Shown: positions 1 through 5,761, counted from the stretch's first letter. The stretch is DNA of 5,761 bases from an uncultured Eubacteriales bacterium (GCA_900320765.1 ONTN01000145.1:1-5761), one strand, 5' to 3'. The notes: generated from the sequence alone by a model not told the origin. Made by a program: numbers and translations.

Positions 1-1
1 C

Positions 2-355
2 TTGAATGCGGATATCAACGTCTGGCTCAAAAAAAGCAAGCAAGTAACCTCCGCCGAAATACCAAAGCGACGAGGGCAGGGGAGGAACGAGCGATATCGC
101 GGCGATCAGATCCTCAAGCTCGGCAAAATAGAAATAGCGCGCAGCTTTAAAGTGACGCTCGACAAAGAATATCACGTCTCCGCCGCTCGAATAAAGCTCG
201 ACCTCGCAGCCGTCTACCCCTTCGCCGAGAGCCTCGCGAAGAAGGCGGGCGGCCTCATCCGAGCCGAAGCTGTCGGGCGAAACGCCGCGGTGAAGCAGCT
301 CTTCTTTTGTTATGTAAACCGAAACCGAGCTTTCGGACAAAAAGCAAATATCCAT
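2..355 (-). CDS. MecA-family adaptor protein, partial (C-terminus beyond left edge)
   Basis: The minus strand reads 118 codons from an ATG at 355-353 to the window edge without a stop. The start is supported by GGAGG (minus strand, 365-361) 5 nt upstream. The protein begins MDICFLSESSVSVYITKEEL and has the layout of MecA-like proteins: an N-terminal part with the 'TKEEL..RGVSPDSF' pattern, a 'GCEVELYSSGGDVIFFVER' strand region at about residues 55-74, and a second part with 'ELEDLIAAISLVP', 'SSLWYF' and 'YLLAFF' at about 85-111. That second part resembles the start of the ClpC-binding domain. In Firmicutes, MecA hands substrates to the ClpC-ClpP protease; the role here is inferred from family resemblance only. 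It is divergent from pyrH with its own promoter, so it is probably a separate unit. The C-terminal part is cut off by the window. Confidence 0.6.
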   Translation of the reverse strand, partial: MDICFLSESSVSVYITKEELLHRGVSPDSFGSDEAARLLREALGEGVDGCEVELYSSGGDVIFFVERHFKAARYFYFAELEDLIAAISLVPPLPSSLWYFGGGYLLAFFEPDVDIRIQ

Positions 356-360
356 AGCGT

Positions 361-365
361 CCTCC
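361..365 (-). promoter_or_regulatory. Ribosome binding site of the MecA-like gene
   Basis: The minus strand reads GGAGG followed by 5 nt and then ATG (355). This near-ideal Shine-Dalgarno supports reading the left end as a minus-strand gene rather than the overlapping plus-strand open frame. Confidence 0.6.
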
Positions 366-383
366 AAAGGGAAGGTTTATCAC

Positions 384-410
384 ATTATAATTCGGTTACT
401 TTTGTGAGAA
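384..410 (-). promoter_or_regulatory. Putative sigma-A-type promoter for the MecA-like gene
   Basis: On the minus strand a perfect TATAAT -10 box lies at 389-384. TTCTCA at 410-405 (4 of 6 matches to TTGACA) lies 15 nt upstream, a spacer slightly shorter than ideal. Transcription would start around 377, giving a leader of about 20 nt that includes the GGAGG. The -10 box is the convincing part; the -35 is weaker. Confidence 0.5.
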
Positions 411-521
411 AAGCGACAATATTCGGAACTTTTTCCGCGTTTGTGCAGTCTAAAACGAGTAATGGAAAGGAAAGGGAACTGAGAGAATTATTAAAAAATC
501 AATAATTTTCGCGGTCAGGTA

Positions 522-550
522 TTCCAATTTGGCGGATTTTATATTAAAAT
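522..550 (+). promoter_or_regulatory. Candidate promoter for the pyrH operon
   Basis: The AT-rich block 537-570 precedes pyrH. The best pairing I see is TAAAAT (545-550) as -10 with TTCCAA (522-527) as -35 at 17 nt spacing, but the -35 matches the consensus at only 3 of 6 positions. A second -10-like TATAAG lies at 565-570 without a good partner. No leader-type riboswitch or attenuator is evident in this 248-nt intergenic region. Confidence 0.3.
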
Positions 551-588
551 AAGACAGACTTAAATATAAGATGGTTTTCTATGGCCTT

Positions 589-596
589 AAGGAGGT
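589..596 (+). promoter_or_regulatory. Ribosome binding site fixing the pyrH start
   Basis: AAGGAGGT lies 7 nt before the ATG at 604. This selects 604 over the in-frame ATG at 571, which would add 11 residues (MVFYGLKEVIP) not expected in UMP kinases and would place the Shine-Dalgarno inside the gene. Confidence 0.85.
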
Positions 597-603
597 AATT
601 CCA

Positions 604-1329
604 ATGGAAAAGGAAAAAGCTGTCCCCGCTTATAAGCGAGTGCTGCTGAAGCTGTCGGGCGAGGCTCTTGCCGGCGAGAAGGGCTTCGGCCTTGATTTTA
701 ATGTGATCGAGAGCGTCTGTCGCGTAATCAAGGAGTGCTCCGAGATGGGAGTTGAGATCGGCATCGTCATCGGCGGCGGCAACTTCTGGAGGGGCGTCAA
801 GGACGGCGGCGGAAAGATGGAACGCACCAGAGCCGACCATATGGGAATGATGGCGACCGTTATGAACTGCCTTGCCGTTGCCGACGTGCTGGAGCAGATG
901 GGCGTTGAGGTCAGGGTACAGACTGCCGTTCAGATGTCGTCCATCGCCGAGCCCTATATCAGGCTCAAGGCGGATAAGCACCTTAAGAAGGGCAGAGTCG
1001 TTATCTTCGGCTGCGGAACGGGAAGCCCCTACTTTTCCACCGACACGGCGGCCGTGCTTCGCGCCGCTGAGATAAACGCCGAGGTCATTCTGCTCGCAAA
1101 GAATATCGACGGAGTTTACTCCGCCGACCCGAAGAAGGACCCTGACGCCGTCAAATACGATTCCATCTCGTTTGACGACGTGCTCGCCCGCCACCTCGCC
1201 GTTATGGACACGACGGCGACAAGCCTTTCCATGGATAACAATATACCCGTGCTTCTCTTCGCTCTGAAGGACCCCGAGAATATAAAGAGAGCCGTTATGG
1301 GCGAGAAGATCGGCACGGTAGTAAAATAA
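604..1329 (+). CDS. pyrH: Uridylate kinase (UMP kinase)
   Basis: PyrH phosphorylates UMP to UDP using ATP in the cytoplasm; it is a hexameric amino-acid-kinase-fold enzyme specific to prokaryotes. The 241-residue product has the usual length and all landmarks: KLSGEAL at residues 16-22, the GGGNFWRG phosphate loop at 57-64, RADHMGMMATVMN at 76-88, GTGSPYFSTDTAA at 138-150, DGVYSADPKKDP at 169-180, and MDTTATSLSMDN at 201-212, ending VMGEKIGTVVK. One mild variation is Ser141 where many relatives have Asn (GTGNPF). The start at 604 is set by an ideal ribosome binding site. It is the first gene of the plus-strand cluster; frr follows after 38 nt, as in most bacteria. The rpsB-tsf pair that commonly precedes pyrH is absent. 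Confidence 0.97.
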   Translation: MEKEKAVPAYKRVLLKLSGEALAGEKGFGLDFNVIESVCRVIKECSEMGVEIGIVIGGGNFWRGVKDGGGKMERTRADHMGMMATVMNCLAVADVLEQMGVEVRVQTAVQMSSIAEPYIRLKADKHLKKGRVVIFGCGTGSPYFSTDTAAVLRAAEINAEVILLAKNIDGVYSADPKKDPDAVKYDSISFDDVLARHLAVMDTTATSLSMDNNIPVLLFALKDPENIKRAVMGEKIGTVVK

Positions 1330-1367
1330 GAAGCCAGCATTAAACGAATTAAAAGGAGGATAAACGA

Positions 1368-1931
1368 ATGTATACTGACGACGCGACCTATTCCGAATAT
1401 CTTGAAAAGATGAACAAGACCCTTTCAAGCCTTAACAGCCAGTTTGCCACCGTGCGCGCGGGAAGAGCGAATCCCGCCGTCCTCGATCAAATAAGGGTGG
1501 ATTACTGGGGCACACCCACCCCAATAAACCAGGTCGCCACGATAAGCTCCCCCGACCCGAGGACTCTTCTCGTTCAGCCCTGGGACAAATCGACGCTCAA
1601 GCCGATAGAGAAGGCGATCCTCGCCTCCGACCTCGGCATCAATCCCCAGAACGACGGATCGAATATCCGCCTCAACTTCCCCCAGCTCACCGAGGAGCGC
1701 CGCGCGGAGCTCATAAAGCAGATCAGGAAGTACACCGAGGGCGCCAAAACAGCCGTTCGCAACGTAAGGCGCGACGCGATGGAAAAATTCAAGAAGCAGC
1801 AGAAGGCCAGCGTCATTACCGAGGACGATCTCAAGGGCGTTGAGAAGGACCTTCAGCAGATGACCGACGATTACACGAAAAAGATAGACGAGGCGACCGC
1901 GAAGAAGGAGAAGGAGCTCTCCGCCATCTGA
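1368..1931 (+). CDS. frr: Ribosome recycling factor
   Basis: RRF works with EF-G to split the post-termination ribosome complex. The 187-residue protein matches the family's usual length of about 185. The three-helix domain I is formed by residues 1-30 and about 106-187. The beta domain II lies between, with TVRAGRANPAVLDQIRVDYW (28-47), GTPTPINQVATIS (48-60), LVQPWDKS (68-75) and GINPQNDG (90-97). RLNFPQLTEERR (101-112), AVRNVRRDA (129-137) and the acidic EDDLKGVEKDLQ stretch (152-163) are typical. AAGGAGG at 1353-1359 sits 8 nt before the ATG. The stop codon TGA shares its last base with the uppS ATG (TGATG), so uppS is probably translationally coupled to frr. Confidence 0.97.
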   Translation: MYTDDATYSEYLEKMNKTLSSLNSQFATVRAGRANPAVLDQIRVDYWGTPTPINQVATISSPDPRTLLVQPWDKSTLKPIEKAILASDLGINPQNDGSNIRLNFPQLTEERRAELIKQIRKYTEGAKTAVRNVRRDAMEKFKKQQKASVITEDDLKGVEKDLQQMTDDYTKKIDEATAKKEKELSAI

Positions 1932-2615
1932 TGGGAACCGCAGTAAATAAGCCGGGGCGGTCAGAGCTGCCCCGGCACATTGCGATTATAATGGACGGCA
2001 ACGGGCGCTGGGCAAAAAAGCGCGGACTCATTCGCTCTGCCGGCCACGCAGCCGGAGCCGAGACCTTCCGCAGAATAACCTATTATCTCTCGGACCTCGG
2101 CGTCGAATACTTCACCGTTTACGCCTTCTCAACAGAGAACTGGAAACGCAGCGAAAAAGAGGTCGGCGCCATTATGGCGCTTCTCAAAAAAGGGTATTCG
2201 TCTAAAGGTGCTCGGCGATACATCAAGGCTCAGTCCCGAGCTGAGAGCGCTCATTGACCGCACGGACGAGTTATCCCGACGGATAAAAAGCGGGCTTACT
2301 GCAAACCTCTGCATTAACTACGGAGGCCGCGACGAGCTGATCCACGCTATAAAGGCGTGGGAGGCCGACCCCGAAAGGGGCGAGCTGACTGAAGAAAGCT
2401 TTGAGAAGTACCTCTACACCGCCGGGATGCCGGACCCCGATCTTATCATCAGACCGAGCGGGGAATACAGACTCTCGAATTTCCTTTTATGGCAATGCGC
2501 CTATTCTGAGTTTTACTTTACCGATACTCTCTGGCCGGATTTCGACGAGACCGAGATGGACAAGGCGCTCGAGGCCTACGCCAAAAGAGAGCGCCGCTTC
2601 GGAAACGCGAAATAG
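1931..2615 (+). pseudogene. uppS: Undecaprenyl diphosphate synthase, broken by an internal deletion/frameshift
   Basis: UppS condenses farnesyl diphosphate with eight IPP units to give the C55 carrier lipid precursor for cell-wall synthesis. The N-terminal half (frame of 1931) has HIAIIMDGNGRWAKKRG with catalytic Asp22, GH at 38-39 and FSTENWKR at 66-73, up to EVGAIMALLKK. After about 2191 this frame goes astray and stops at 2257. The true continuation is in another frame: GIRLKVLGDTSRL from about 2193, then INYGGRDEL, DPDLIIRPSGEYRLSNFLLW and FYFTDTLWPDFDE to the TAA at 2615. Against the family (E. coli as remembered), about 12 residues between 'ALL' and 'GIRL' are also missing. A loss of about 35 nt explains both gap and frameshift and would restore about 239 residues, a normal length. 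PSGE replaces the commoner TSGE. It has no close Shine-Dalgarno (AAGGAG ends 14 nt upstream) and starts at the frr stop. Confidence 0.9.
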
Positions 2616-2647
2616 AAATACTCTTATTAGAAAGAGGATAGATTACG

Positions 2648-3466
2648 ATGCTTATCACAAGGGTGATCGTGGCGATATTCCTTATAGCTCTGCTGCTGGC
2701 TGCCGCCCTGTGGCTGCCGAGCCCGGTGCTCACCGGACTTGCCGCCCTGTTTTCGGCCGTAGCCGTTTATGAGCTTTTGAGAGCCGAAAAGGTTGAAAAC
2801 AAGCGCATCTACGTTTACTGCGCCCTCAGCGCAGCGGCAATACCTATCGGCGTCTACTTCGGGCTTACCTCGCCCGTATGCGAGATCTGTCTCATTGCGC
2901 TTTCCATGCTGCTTTTTGCCGAGGCGGTTTTCAGCTACGGAAGAAAGGGAGAACTGAGCTTTGCTGCCGTTACCGCTGCGATTTTTGCCGGGATTATAAT
3001 CCCGTTCTGCTTTTCCTCGCTCGTCAGCCTTAAGCTTATGAAAAACGGCGGGCTTCTCGTAATACTGAGCTTTGTGATCAGTGCGGTGAGCGATACCGGC
3101 GGTTATTTCGGCGGTATGTTCTTCGGAAAACACAGGGGAGTAGTCAAGGCAAGCCCGAACAAATCCGTTGAGGGCTTTATCGGCAGCTTTATTATGGGCA
3201 TAGCCGGCGTTCTCATATTCGGAGTAATACTGGACAAGGCGCTTGGCATACCAGTTAACTATATAACTCTCGCCGTATACGGAGCTCTCGGAAACGTCAC
3301 CACACAGATAGGCGATCTCGCCTTCTCGGTAATAAAGCGCCAGGCGGGGATAAAGGACTACGGGAAGCTCTTTCCCGGTCACGGCGGCGTGCTCGACAGG
3401 CTCGACAGCATTATGTTTACAGCCCCGCTCATCCTGCTTCTGACGACGTATTTCCCGGCATTCTAA
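2648..3466 (+). CDS. cdsA: Phosphatidate cytidylyltransferase (CDP-diacylglycerol synthase)
   Basis: CdsA is an integral membrane enzyme that converts phosphatidic acid and CTP to CDP-diacylglycerol, the precursor of bacterial phospholipids. The 272-residue protein is largely hydrophobic, with segments at about 5-42, 57-72, 78-95, 105-128, 135-150, 178-195, 205-218 and 255-268. Family landmarks are SPNKSVEG (169-176) and the C-terminal signature at 227-253: Ser227, Lys230-Arg231, Lys236-Asp237, FPGHGG (242-247) and DRLD (250-253), the last carrying metal-binding Asp residues. SDTGGYFGG (148-156) corresponds to the conserved DT-aYf-G segment. The ATG at 2648 is preceded by an AGAGGA-type site about 10 nt upstream, 32 nt after uppS. 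This gene appears intact. Confidence 0.95.
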   Translation: MLITRVIVAIFLIALLLAAALWLPSPVLTGLAALFSAVAVYELLRAEKVENKRIYVYCALSAAAIPIGVYFGLTSPVCEICLIALSMLLFAEAVFSYGRKGELSFAAVTAAIFAGIIIPFCFSSLVSLKLMKNGGLLVILSFVISAVSDTGGYFGGMFFGKHRGVVKASPNKSVEGFIGSFIMGIAGVLIFGVILDKALGIPVNYITLAVYGALGNVTTQIGDLAFSVIKRQAGIKDYGKLFPGHGGVLDRLDSIMFTAPLILLLTTYFPAF

Positions 3467-3475
3467 GGAGAAAAG

Positions 3476-4618
3476 ATGAAAAAGAATTTGACCGTCCTCG
3501 GCTCAACCGGTTCTATCGGAACTCAGACCCTGGACGTTGCGGGAAGGCTCGGGCTATGCGTTACCGCGCTGACGGCGGGAAGCAATTTTAAGCTGATGGA
3601 GTCACAGGCAAGACGGTTCCAGCCTAAAATCGCTGCGATGGCGGACGAGACCGCCGCAAAGGAGCTGAGGGTTCGCCTTCGAGATACGGACGTAAAGGTG
3701 CTCTCCGGTGAGGATGGCATAATAGAGGCGGCGAAGCTTGAAACAGATACCGTCGTCTCCGCTATCGTCGGGATCTCAGGACTTCGGCCTACTATGGCGG
3801 CGATAGAGGAGGGCGGGCGCAGGATAGCCCTCGCAAACAAGGAAACTCTCGTCTGCGCGGGACATCTGTTTACCGAAGCAGTACGGGAAAACCGCTGCGA
3901 GCTCATTCCCGTTGATTCTGAGCACTCGGCGATCTTTCAGAGCCTTATGTCGGGAAAGCACGGAGAGATAAAGAAAATACTGCTCACGGCCTCGGGCGGC
4001 CCTTTCAGAAAAACCCCTGCGGAGAAGCTAAAAAACGTAAAAAAAGAGAACGCGCTCAAGCATCCGAACTGGTCGATGGGCGCGAAGATAACGATAGACT
4101 CCGCCACTATGATGAACAAGGGGCTCGAGATCATCGAGGCTATGCACCTCTTTTCCGTTCCCGCGGAGAAGATCGAGGTGGTAGTCCACCCCGAGAGCAT
4201 TCTTCATTCAGCGGTTGAGTTTTGCGATAACGCCGTGATAGCCCAGCTCGGAACGCCGGATATGCGAATCCCGATCCAGCTCTCGCTCAGCTATCCGGAC
4301 AGAGCCGATAACCCGGAAAGCGAGCTTGACCTCTTCAAGATCGGGTCGCTGACCTTTGAGAGGCCGGACACGGAAAAATTCAAATGCCTTGCGATAGCAG
4401 AGAGCGTAGCGGGCAGGTGTGACGCCGCGCCTACGGTGATGAACGCGGCAAACGAGGCCGCAGTAGCCCTCTTCCTCGAGGATAAAATCGGCTTTACCGA
4501 TATCCCCGAGCTTGTTTCCGAGGCGGTGGACGCGCTTAGCGCTTTAACAGCGGGGAGCATCGAAGAGGTGCTGAGGCGGGATATTGAGACCCGCGAATTT
4601 ATAAGTAAAAGGATATGA
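3476..4618 (+). CDS. dxr: 1-deoxy-D-xylulose 5-phosphate reductoisomerase
   Basis: Dxr catalyses the NADPH-dependent rearrangement and reduction of DXP to MEP, the committed step of the MEP isoprenoid pathway and the target of fosmidomycin. The 380-residue length is normal. The NADPH-binding loop GSTGSIG is at residues 9-15 and LANKE at 119-123. The metal ligands are Asp147, Glu149 (VDSEH) and Glu218 (MNKGLE). TASGGPF is at 171-177, and HPNWSMG at 196-202 includes the flexible-loop Trp199. VHPESILHS (237-245), GTPDMRIPIQ (259-268) and NAANEAAV (323-330) complete the pattern. AAGGAG at 3465-3470 overlaps the cdsA stop codon, 5 nt before the ATG. It supplies isoprenoid precursors upstream of the broken uppS. 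Confidence 0.97.
   Translation: MKKNLTVLGSTGSIGTQTLDVAGRLGLCVTALTAGSNFKLMESQARRFQPKIAAMADETAAKELRVRLRDTDVKVLSGEDGIIEAAKLETDTVVSAIVGISGLRPTMAAIEEGGRRIALANKETLVCAGHLFTEAVRENRCELIPVDSEHSAIFQSLMSGKHGEIKKILLTASGGPFRKTPAEKLKNVKKENALKHPNWSMGAKITIDSATMMNKGLEIIEAMHLFSVPAEKIEVVVHPESILHSAVEFCDNAVIAQLGTPDMRIPIQLSLSYPDRADNPESELDLFKIGSLTFERPDTEKFKCLAIAESVAGRCDAAPTVMNAANEAAVALFLEDKIGFTDIPELVSEAVDALSALTAGSIEEVLRRDIETREFISKRI
4610..4613 (+). promoter_or_regulatory. Ribosome binding site selecting a TTG start for rseP
   Basis: AGGA (within AAAAGGA) lies 9 nt before TTG at 4623, a workable spacing. It is only 1 nt from the ATG at 4615, which overlaps the dxr stop and opens just seven codons in the wrong frame (stop TAG at 4636-4638). 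The rseP frame has a stop at 4602-4604 and no ATG or GTG between that and the HEFGH motif. Confidence 0.55.
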
Positions 4619-4622
4619 TCTT

Positions 4623-5761
4623 TTGTATATTGCCGTAGCAATAATAGCATTCGGAATACTGATAGCCGACCATGAGTTCGGGCATTTTATCGCCGCAAAG
4701 CTCTGCGGTGTAAAGGTCAATGAATTTGCCATAGGTATGGGCCCCGCGATAATCAAAAAGCAGGGGAAGGAGACGCTTTACGCTCTCCGCCTTCTCCCCA
4801 TCGGCGGCTACTGCGCCATGGAGGGCGAGGACGAGGCAAGCGAGGACAGCCGGGCATTCACGAGCCAGAGCTGGTGGAAAAAGCTTATAATCCTCGTCGC
4901 AGGAGCTGCAAATAACTTCCTTCTCGGGCTTATAATCTTTGCCGTTATCTACTCCGGAGCCGCGGGCTTCTACGGCACCACCGTGACGAGCCTCGTAGAC
5001 GGATACAAGTACGAGGATACGGGACTTCACACGGGCGACGAGATATATTCCATAGATGGACACAGGACCTATTACTATCAGGATATAACGACCTATCTCT
5101 CCCGAGCGGGCGACAAGGCCGATATCGTGGTCGTCAGGAACGGAGAGAAGCTTCCGCTAACGATAAAGAAAGACCACTATGTTATTAACGGAGAGGATTC
5201 GTATATTTTCGGAATAACCGGCAGAAACGTGATAGAGGCTACTTTCGGCGAGAAGATAAAGTTTTCCTGTTACAGCGCGGTAAATGTAGTCCGTATGGTC
5301 TGGATGAGCCTCGGAGATCTCTTTGCCGGAAGGGTGAAGGTCTCCGATATGTCCGGAGTCGTCGGCATCGTCTCGACGATAAACGAGGTTGGCAAGGAGT
5401 CACAGACTGCGGCGATCGCCTTTGAGAATATCGCGTACCTCGTGGCGTTTATTGCCGTTAACCTCGCTGTTATGAATCTTCTGCCGATACCCGCGCTCGA
5501 CGGGGGCAGGATATTCTTCCTTATCATTAATACGATAGCGGAAAAGATCTTCAAGAAGAAGATAGATCCCAAGTACGAGGGCTATATCCGCCGCCAGCAG
5601 GAGCAGATCGAGCGCATGGAGCGGCTGGAGTCGAAGCTGCTGCCGCCGGATATGGACTATGAGAAGGTGCCGAGCCTCCGGGGCATGACGGTCGTGAACT
5701 TGTTCTTCGAGAACAGCACCCGTACGCGCACCAGTTTTGAACTCGCCGAAAAGCGCCTCTC
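4623..5761 (+). CDS. rseP: RseP/RIP site-2 metalloprotease whose C-terminus is replaced by foreign gene fragments; open to window end
   Basis: RseP-type proteases cut membrane-embedded substrates such as anti-sigma factors. Residues 1-322 (TTG start) are RseP: a first membrane helix running into the zinc motif HEFGH (17-21, His17, Glu18, His21), the family's FAIGMGP and LPIGGY segments, a second helix at about 92-112 after the VAGAANNF loop, a PDZ domain at about 120-185 (GLHTGDEIYSIDG), MSGVVGIV, and NLLPIPALDGGR (285-296) with the third zinc ligand Asp293. After IDPKYEGYI (about residue 322, 5588) a normal RseP would continue into a last membrane helix ending near YND. Here it continues in frame with MnmG-like and then PyrB-like sequence to the window edge. 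TTG at 4623 is chosen because it alone has a spaced ribosome binding site, 4 nt after the dxr stop. The RseP identity is secure; the fused product probably is not real. Confidence 0.85.
   Translation, partial: MYIAVAIIAFGILIADHEFGHFIAAKLCGVKVNEFAIGMGPAIIKKQGKETLYALRLLPIGGYCAMEGEDEASEDSRAFTSQSWWKKLIILVAGAANNFLLGLIIFAVIYSGAAGFYGTTVTSLVDGYKYEDTGLHTGDEIYSIDGHRTYYYQDITTYLSRAGDKADIVVVRNGEKLPLTIKKDHYVINGEDSYIFGITGRNVIEATFGEKIKFSCYSAVNVVRMVWMSLGDLFAGRVKVSDMSGVVGIVSTINEVGKESQTAAIAFENIAYLVAFIAVNLAVMNLLPIPALDGGRIFFLIINTIAEKIFKKKIDPKYEGYIRRQQEQIERMERLESKLLPPDMDYEKVPSLRGMTVVNLFFENSTRTRTSFELAEKRL
5571..5681 (+). pseudogene. mnmG: Internal fragment of MnmG (GidA) C-terminal region, in frame with rseP
   Basis: From the shared word KYEGYI (5571-5588) the reading continues RRQQEQIERMERLESKLLP and PDMDYEKVPSLR. 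This is the 'KYEGYI.RQ....E+...E...LP.D+DY' segment of MnmG, the FAD-dependent tRNA U34 modification enzyme, from the linker before its MnmE-binding C-terminal domain. Only about 37 residues are present; there is no FAD domain and no C-terminal end. Codons differ from the preceding RseP part: from 5589 nearly every third position is G or C. The identification rests on family patterns I remember, not on a search. Confidence 0.72.
5667..5761 (+). pseudogene. pyrB: N-terminal fragment of aspartate carbamoyltransferase (PyrB), in frame with the preceding fragment
   Basis: The last ~31 codons read VPSLRGMTVVNLFFENSTRT followed by RTSFELAEKRL. This is the PyrB N-terminal block with the carbamoyl-phosphate-binding S-T-R-T-R motif (5715-5729). 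The FFENSTRTRTSFE form points to PyrB rather than ornithine carbamoyltransferase, which usually has FEKPSTRTR. The gene's own start (roughly 40 residues earlier in a normal PyrB) is missing, and no ribosome binding site or start codon precedes the block. The sequence continues past the right edge. It is joined in frame to MnmG-like sequence. Confidence 0.8.

Noticed and set aside
2..505. Plus-strand open frame of 167 codons at the left end
   Set aside because: It has no recognisable family pattern and lies opposite a minus-strand frame that has a good ribosome binding site, a TATAAT promoter and MecA-like motifs. It also runs through the intergenic promoter region.
1330..1367. Possible terminator between pyrH and frr
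   Set aside because: There is no GC-rich hairpin or T-run; the gap holds only the frr ribosome binding site, so read-through in one operon is expected.
544..1428. Long minus-strand open frame opposite pyrH
   Set aside because: It covers the complete, motif-perfect pyrH and enters frr. Its translation shows no coherent domain, and codon bias of pyrH explains the absence of stops.
2186..2192. Programmed frameshift in uppS at A AAA AAG
   Set aside because: This heptamer is a classic -1 slippery sequence, but a -1 shift here hits a stop (TAA at 2203-2205). The frame needed is +1 (or -2), and about 12 conserved-region residues are absent as well, which slippage cannot restore.
2627..3382. Long minus-strand open frame opposite cdsA
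   Set aside because: It mirrors the intact cdsA and gives a low-complexity translation without a recognisable fold or ribosome binding site.
4623..5761. A novel RseP-MnmG-PyrB multidomain fusion protein
   Set aside because: Each added piece is an incomplete fragment: no FAD domain or C-terminal end of MnmG, and PyrB lacks its start. RseP loses its final membrane helix. The joins fall on words apparently shared by the families, so a chimera explains it better.

Overview
The window carries a bacterial housekeeping cluster in the order typical of Firmicutes: pyrH, frr, uppS, cdsA, dxr and rseP, all on the + strand and tightly spaced. A divergent, left-truncated MecA-family adaptor gene lies at the left edge. 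A MecA-like protein, strong AGGAGG-type ribosome binding sites, frequent ATA and AGG codons, and this gene order suggest a Clostridia-type genome, perhaps an anaerobic gut lineage. That placement is inference; no taxonomic marker was searched.

Layout: 2-355 (-) MecA-like, partial. 356-603 divergent intergenic region with a good minus-strand promoter and a weaker plus-strand candidate. 604-1329 pyrH (UMP kinase). 1368-1931 frr (ribosome recycling factor). 1931-2615 uppS (undecaprenyl diphosphate synthase), broken by a frameshift together with about 12 missing residues. 2648-3466 cdsA (CDP-diacylglycerol synthase). 3476-4618 dxr (DXP reductoisomerase). From 4623 rseP (site-2 protease), starting at TTG.

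The genes link pyrimidine nucleotide supply (PyrH), ribosome turnover (Frr) and envelope building. Dxr makes MEP for isoprenoids, UppS would extend them to the undecaprenyl carrier, CdsA activates phospholipid precursors, and RseP is a membrane protease of envelope signalling. The spacing (1-nt overlap, 4-nt, 9-nt, 32-nt and 38-nt gaps) fits one operon that starts upstream of pyrH.

The most unusual part is the right end. The rseP frame stays open to the window edge but stops being RseP at about 5588. It becomes a piece of the MnmG (GidA) C-terminal region, then at about 5667-5683 the N-terminal carbamoyl-phosphate-binding part of PyrB (aspartate carbamoyltransferase). Both switches are in frame and sit on short peptide words that the neighbouring families appear to share. 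The uppS lesion is also at a short repeat-like A-tract. I read these as stitching or chimera artefacts (assembly, amplification or sequence generation) rather than a new fused enzyme, but they are what deserves checking. I found no CRISPR, mobile element, tRNA or rRNA.
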